Source of the DNA: Clostridia bacterium
Lineage (GTDB): Bacteria; Bacillota; Clostridia; Oscillospirales; CAG-272
DNA: 9,170 nucleotides
Reading direction: 5' to 3'
Assembly (NCBI GenBank): GCA_900754175.1
Contig: CAAEBS010000149.1
Location: 1-9,170, forward strand
Below the pieces are notes generated by a model. It had not been told where the DNA came from. It did not search any database and saw only the letters and a program-made list of their open reading frames with translations. The position numbers and the translations under genes were made by a program. Of the stretch, positions 5,418 through 9,170 are shown in pieces (position 1 is the first letter of the stretch; every line of letters starts with the position of its first letter).

Positions 5418-7658
5418 ATGATCAAACTTTCTGCAAAAGGCGTTTATCTGGTAGACGGCAAGCTTTGCGAGCGTGCGGAGCTTTCGCCCGCCGAGGCAAG
5501 AAAAAACACCATTGCCTATTCCATTCTCCACTCCCACAGCACCGCCGGTGAGGGTGCGGGGCTTCGCATCCGCTTTGACGCCCTGGTTTCCCACGATATC
5601 ACCTACGTGGGCATCATCCAGACCGCACGGGCAAGCGGACTGAAGGAATTTCCCCTGCCCTACGCCATGACCAACTGCCACAACTCCCTGTGTGCGGTGG
5701 GCGGCACCATCAACGAGGACGACCACGTGTTCGGTCTTTCTGCGGCAAAGAAATACGGTGGCATTTACGTTCCCGCCAACCAGAGCGTCATTCACTCCTA
5801 CGCCAGAGAGGCGCTTGCCGGATGCGGCAGGATGATCCTCGGCTCTGACTCCCACACCCGCTACGGTGCGCTGGGCACTATGGGCGTCGGCGAGGGCGGT
5901 CCGGAGCTTGTCAAGCAGCTTCTGAAAAATACATACGATATCAAGGAACCCGAGGTCGTTCTGGTCTACCTGACCGGAAAGCCGAAAAAAGGAATCGGTC
6001 CGCACGACGTTGCCATTGCCCTGGTGGGCGCCACTTTCGGCTCCGGCTTCGTCAAGAACAAGATTCTGGAGTTCGTCGGTCCCGGCGTGAAGAATCTGCC
6101 GATCGACTTCCGGAACGGTATCGACGTCATGACCACCGAAACCACCTGTCTGTCCTCTATCTGGGAGACCGACGAGATCACCCGCCGCCATTATGAGGCG
6201 CACGGAAGAGCCGGAGACTACAAGGAGCTGAAGCCCGGCAGAGTGGCTTACTACGATTCTCTGATCGAAATCGACCTTTCCGAAATGGAATCCATGATCG
6301 CCCTGCCCTTCCACCCCTCCAACGCCTACACCATTCACGAATTCGTGAAGAATGCGGACGAACTGCTGGCAGGCGTGGAAGAAGAAGCGAAGAAGAAATT
6401 CCCCAAGTGTCATTTCGACCTGCGCTCCAAGGTACGGGGCGGCAAGGTATATGCTGACCAGGGCATTATCGCAGGCTGTGCCGGCGGTATGTTTGACAGC
6501 ATCGACGAGGCGGCGGCGATTTTGCGGGACCAGAGCACCGGAGACGGTTATTTCTCGCTGTCGGTGTACCCCACAAGCGTTCCGGTCTCTCTGGAGCTTA
6601 CCAAGATCGGCGTGACCGAAGAACTGCTCCGTGCGGGAGCGGTCATCAAACCCTCCTTCTGCGGTCCCTGCTTCGGCGCCGGCGACGTACCCGCCAACAA
6701 CGGACTTTCCCTGCGGCACACCACCCGGAACTTTCCCAACCGGGAAGGCTCCAAGCCGGGTGAGGGTCAGCTTTCGGGCGTGGCTCTTATGGATGCCCGT
6801 AGCATTGCCGCTACGGCACGCAACGGCGGTGTGATTACCGCCGCCACCGACGTGGATTACGATTATACCCCTCATGAATATCATTTCGACGCTTCGGTCT
6901 ATGAAAAGCGGGTCTACAACGGCTACGGCAAAGCGGACCCGGACGCCGAGTTGATCCTCGGTCCCAACATCACCGACTGGCCGAAGCAGTATGCGCTTGC
7001 CGACAACCTGCTGGTAAAGCTTGCCGCCGTCATCCGTGACCCCGTCACCACGACCGACGAGCTGATCCCCTCCGGTGAGACTTCCTCCTACCGTTCCAAT
7101 CCTCTGCGGCTCTCGGAATTTGCCCTGTCACGCAGAGTGCCCGAATACGTCGGTCGCTCCAAAGCCATTGCCGCTGAGGAGGCGGCAAGACGTGCCGGCG
7201 AGCGTCCGGAGGAGCTGATGCGTGTGCTTTCCGCCGTGGGCGACGCCGACCGGCTGATCGCCGACACCCAGTTCGGCTCCTGCCTGTTTGCCAACAAGCC
7301 CGGCGACGGCTCTGCACGGGAGCAGGCTGCCTCCTGCCAGAAGGTACTCGGCGGCTTTGCCAACATCTGCTACGAGTTTGCCACTAAGCGCTATCGCTCC
7401 AACTGCATCAACTGGGGCATCCTGCCCTTCACGCTGGCAGAGGGGACCGATTTCCCGTATGAGGTGGGCGATTACGTCTTTGTCGGCGGCATCCGGGAAG
7501 CGGTTGCGGCAGGCAAGGAAGAATTTGCCGCCAAGGTCATCCGTGCGGACGGAACGGTAGAGGATCTGACGCTGTATGTCAAGGGACTTACCGAGGACGA
7601 AAAGGAAATCATTCTGGACGGCTGTCTGATGAACTACTACGCCGCACAGAACCACTGA
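5418..7658 (+). CDS. acn: Aconitate hydratase (aconitase family, YbhJ-like hydratase)
   Basis: 746-residue iron-sulfur hydratase interconverting citrate and isocitrate. The three 4Fe-4S ligands are visible: Cys354 in AGCAGG, and Cys415 and Cys418 in FCGPCFG, with spacing close to that of mitochondrial aconitase (385, 448, 451). GSDSHT (142-147) carries the active-site Asp-Ser-His triad, and DGSAREQAAS in the C-terminal swivel domain carries the catalytic serine and arginine (Ser632, Arg634). Sequence style (TNCHNSLCAVGG, ETTCLSSIW, RHTTRNFPNREGSKPG) fits the clostridial group annotated simply as hydratase and related to E. coli YbhJ, not AcnA or AcnB. Activity as a true aconitase is supported by the icd gene directly downstream. 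The start is ATG 5418 with AAGGAG 7 bases upstream; the ATG six codons earlier overlaps no RBS and is rejected. The cluster would make the enzyme oxygen-sensitive. Confidence 0.92.
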   Translation: MIKLSAKGVYLVDGKLCERAELSPAEARKNTIAYSILHSHSTAGEGAGLRIRFDALVSHDITYVGIIQTARASGLKEFPLPYAMTNCHNSLCAVGGTINEDDHVFGLSAAKKYGGIYVPANQSVIHSYAREALAGCGRMILGSDSHTRYGALGTMGVGEGGPELVKQLLKNTYDIKEPEVVLVYLTGKPKKGIGPHDVAIALVGATFGSGFVKNKILEFVGPGVKNLPIDFRNGIDVMTTETTCLSSIWETDEITRRHYEAHGRAGDYKELKPGRVAYYDSLIEIDLSEMESMIALPFHPSNAYTIHEFVKNADELLAGVEEEAKKKFPKCHFDLRSKVRGGKVYADQGIIAGCAGGMFDSIDEAAAILRDQSTGDGYFSLSVYPTSVPVSLELTKIGVTEELLRAGAVIKPSFCGPCFGAGDVPANNGLSLRHTTRNFPNREGSKPGEGQLSGVALMDARSIAATARNGGVITAATDVDYDYTPHEYHFDASVYEKRVYNGYGKADPDAELILGPNITDWPKQYALADNLLVKLAAVIRDPVTTTDELIPSGETSSYRSNPLRLSEFALSRRVPEYVGRSKAIAAEEAARRAGERPEELMRVLSAVGDADRLIADTQFGSCLFANKPGDGSAREQAASCQKVLGGFANICYEFATKRYRSNCINWGILPFTLAEGTDFPYEVGDYVFVGGIREAVAAGKEEFAAKVIRADGTVEDLTLYVKGLTEDEKEIILDGCLMNYYAAQNH

Positions 7659-7663
7659 CGTGT

Positions 7664-7684
7664 GAGAGCGGTTTTCCGCTTTTC
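7664..7684 (+). terminator. Weak hairpin between acn and icd
   Basis: GAGAGCGG (7664-7671), TTTT loop, CCGCTTTT (7676-7683), eight pairs including two G-U, just after the aconitase stop; further T-rich sequence follows at 7691-7702. It could act as a leaky attenuator lowering icd relative to acn, or only as a processing or stability element. No separate icd promoter of quality was seen in the 64-base gap. Confidence 0.35.
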
Positions 7685-7722
7685 ATAAATTAAATTTTTT
7701 TCAGGATTCGGAGGTATTGAAG

Positions 7723-8940
7723 ATGAAAAAAATCCAAATGAAAACGCCGCTGGTCGAAATGGACGGTGACGAAATGACCAGAATTCTCTGGAAGATGATC
7801 AAGGATGAGCTTCTGCTCCCCTTTGTCGATCTGAAAACCGAGTATTACGACCTCGGTCTTCCGGAGCGGGAAAAGACGCACGACCAGGTCACGCTGGACA
7901 GCGCCCATGCCACCCAGAAATACGGCGTTGCCGTAAAGTGCGCCACCATTACGCCCAACAAACAGCGGGTGGAGGAATACCACCTTTCCGAGATGTGGAA
8001 AAGCCCCAACGGAACCATTCGTGCGGTGCTGGACGGAACGGTGTTCCGTGCGCCCATTCTGATCGACTCCATCAAGCCGGCGGTCAGAAACTGGAAGCGC
8101 CCCATTACCATTGCCCGTCACGCCTACGGTGACGTTTACAAAGCAACCGAATACCGGGTGACTGCTCCCGGCAAGGCGGAGCTGGTATTCACCGGCGAGG
8201 ACGGAACCGAGTTCCGGGAAACCATTTATGATTTTGAGTGCGGCGGCGTGCTCCAGGGACAGTACAACAAGGACAGTTCGATCATTTCCTTTGCGCACTC
8301 CTGCTTCCAGTATGCCGTTGACACCAGGCAGGATCTCTGGTTCTCCACCAAGGACACGATTTCTAAGAAATACGACCAGACTTTCAAGCTGATTTTCCAG
8401 GACATTTTCGACCGGGAATACAAGGCGAAATTTGAAGAGCTTGGCATCACCTACTTCTACACGCTGATCGACGATGCCGTTGCCCGTGTGATCCGCAGTG
8501 AGGGCGGCTACATCTGGGCGTGCAAGAACTACGACGGCGACGTGATGTCGGATATGGTATCCACTGCGTTCGGCTCGCTTGCCATGATGACCTCCGTGCT
8601 GGTTTCCCCCGACGGAAAATACGAGTACGAGGCGGCGCACGGCACGGTAACCCGGCACTACTACCGCTATCTGAAAGGCGAGGACACCTCCACCAACCCC
8701 ATGGCAACTATCTACGCCTGGTCGGGCGCTCTGCGCAAGAGAGGTGAGTTGGACGGCATCGCTGAGCTTTGCGACTTCGCCGACAAGCTGGAGGCTTCCT
8801 GCATCGACACTCTGAACGACGGTATCATGACCAAGGACCTTGCCGGTCTCGTGAGCGAGGGATACTCCGCAACGCCGGTCAATTCGATCACCTTTATCCG
8901 TGAAATCCGCAAGCGTCTGGAGAGAAAGCTTGGGGAGTGA
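7723..8940 (+). CDS. icd: NADP-dependent isocitrate dehydrogenase, eukaryotic-type
   Basis: 405-residue homodimer-type enzyme oxidising isocitrate to 2-oxoglutarate with NADP. It is colinear with human IDH1 (414 residues) almost throughout. The substrate segment KSPNGTIR is at 93-100, GTVFRAPI at 105-112, and RHAYGD at 132-137, so Arg132 coincides with the famous human Arg132. Metal ligands are Asp250 (LIDD), Asp273 and Asp277 (NYDGDVMSD). The cofactor loop HGTVTRH (306-312) has the arginine and histidine that bind the 2'-phosphate of NADP in this family. The start is ATG 7723 with GGAGG 8 bases upstream; the TTG two codons earlier is too close to the RBS. It follows aconitase by 64 bases and is probably co-transcribed, giving the oxidative branch toward glutamate plus NADPH. 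The citrate synthase gene must lie elsewhere. Confidence 0.95.
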   Translation: MKKIQMKTPLVEMDGDEMTRILWKMIKDELLLPFVDLKTEYYDLGLPEREKTHDQVTLDSAHATQKYGVAVKCATITPNKQRVEEYHLSEMWKSPNGTIRAVLDGTVFRAPILIDSIKPAVRNWKRPITIARHAYGDVYKATEYRVTAPGKAELVFTGEDGTEFRETIYDFECGGVLQGQYNKDSSIISFAHSCFQYAVDTRQDLWFSTKDTISKKYDQTFKLIFQDIFDREYKAKFEELGITYFYTLIDDAVARVIRSEGGYIWACKNYDGDVMSDMVSTAFGSLAMMTSVLVSPDGKYEYEAAHGTVTRHYYRYLKGEDTSTNPMATIYAWSGALRKRGELDGIAELCDFADKLEASCIDTLNDGIMTKDLAGLVSEGYSATPVNSITFIREIRKRLERKLGE

Positions 8941-8950
8941 TTTGCCTTTC

Positions 8951-8986
8951 CTGGGGGAAACTTTTCTGGAGAAAAGTTTCCCCCAG
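8951..8986 (+). repeat. 16-bp perfect palindrome after icd, likely dispersed repeat and terminator
   Basis: CTGGGGGAAACTTTTC (8951-8966), loop TGGA, GAAAAGTTTCCCCCAG (8971-8986): sixteen perfect pairs, 10 bases after the icd stop. Downstream ACCCC then TTTTAAAAG is only a poor T-run, so it is an imperfect intrinsic terminator, though the stem alone could stop or protect the mRNA. From memory, very similar GGGGGAAAC...GTTTCCCCC elements followed by AGACCCCTT recur between genes in many gut clostridia, suggesting a mobile palindromic repeat used as a terminator. Confidence 0.65.
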
Positions 8987-9087
8987 ACCCCTTTTAAAAG
9001 ACTTTTGGGCAAGGGGTAGGGGTAAGTGTTGCCGGATTGTTTTACCGTTGCGGGGGTGTGGTGCAGGGGTTAGTGCGCTCGGCGATT

Positions 9088-9154
9088 GGAGATCCCGACC
9101 TGCGGTCGCCCTGACGGGTTCGACTCCGGGCTTCGCCCTCCGCTCAGGATGACA
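9088..9154. repeat. Probable dispersed intergenic repeat (REP/MITE-like)
   Basis: The minus strand reads TGTCATCCTGAGCGGAG at the 9154 end and GGGATCTCC at the 9088 end. These ends resemble the TGTCATCCTGAGCG...GGATCTC elements I recall from intergenic DNA of many bacteria. The inside is a chain of small palindromes: CGACC/GGTCG at 9096-9108, GTCG/CGAC enclosing CCC/GGG at 9105-9124, and GGGC/GCCC at 9128-9138. No coding frame is supported. Only one copy is visible here, so repetition is not shown by this window. Confidence 0.45.
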
Positions 9155-9170
9155 CGGAGAGGCGGGATAG

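Noticed and set aside
5403..6884. 493-codon minus-strand open frame opposite aconitase
   Set aside because: It is Gly/Val/His-rich antisense of a conserved enzyme and has no start signal.
7690..9012. 440-codon minus-strand open frame opposite icd
   Set aside because: It is the antisense shadow of icd, which is colinear with human IDH1. It begins within the palindromic repeat.
9052..9147. Possible tRNA: GCGGGGG can pair with CCTCCGC and GGTTCGACTCC looks like a T-loop
   Set aside because: The five bases either side of the TTCGACT loop do not pair as a T-stem, extra bases separate it from the supposed acceptor strand, and no anticodon arm fits.
1..9170. CRISPR array, retron, toxin-antitoxin pair or defence island
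   Set aside because: No regularly spaced repeats, reverse transcriptase, nuclease or small paired genes were seen on either strand.

Overview
The window looks like a chromosomal segment of an anaerobic, moderately GC-rich Firmicute, most likely a gut clostridium of the Ruminococcaceae/Oscillospiraceae kind. This is inferred from strong AGGAGG-type ribosome binding sites, sigma-A style promoters with extended -10 elements, a PfoR-type EIIC, a clostridial-type FeoB remnant, the long YbhJ-like aconitase family hydratase, and palindromic intergenic repeats of the GGGGGAAAC type. No rRNA, tRNA or CRISPR array was found.

Layout. Positions 1-333 hold no convincing gene, only a lower-GC structured stretch and a strong leftward terminator. 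From 334 to 5258 everything reads leftward (minus strand): an HPr-like protein without the catalytic histidine (334-585), a TVP38/TMEM64 (VTT/DedA-like) membrane protein (758-1516), a PfoR-family PTS EIIC membrane protein (1673-2740), a 3-methyladenine DNA glycosylase of the AAG/MPG family (2907-3431), a headless C-terminal piece of FeoB (3499-4341), and a serine recombinase that has lost its C-terminal zinc-ribbon part (4362-5258). Most of these genes have their own promoter and several have their own terminator, so this side is a row of single-gene units, not one operon. From 5309 to 8986 the plus strand carries a two-gene metabolic unit, aconitase (5418-7658) and NADP-type isocitrate dehydrogenase (7723-8940), behind an excellent promoter and a structured leader, and followed by a 16-bp perfect palindrome. 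The last 180 bases contain a second repeat-like element.

How the genes work together. Aconitase and isocitrate dehydrogenase form the citrate to isocitrate to 2-oxoglutarate branch, which in a fermentative anaerobe would supply 2-oxoglutarate and NADPH for glutamate synthesis. Citrate synthase is not in the window. The HPr-like protein and the PfoR-type EIIC both belong to PTS-derived families that often act in regulation; no EIIA or EIIB is present. The recombinase/FeoB junction looks like the scar of a deletion or of decay of a mobile element: two same-strand genes meet with the tail of one and the head of the other missing.

The most unusual spots are the recombinase-feoB junction at about 4341-4390, the aconitase/recombinase intergenic region, where opposed -10 elements overlap an ATAA-N7-TTAT dyad, and the repeat elements after icd. 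I did not find a clearly new defence or mobile system.
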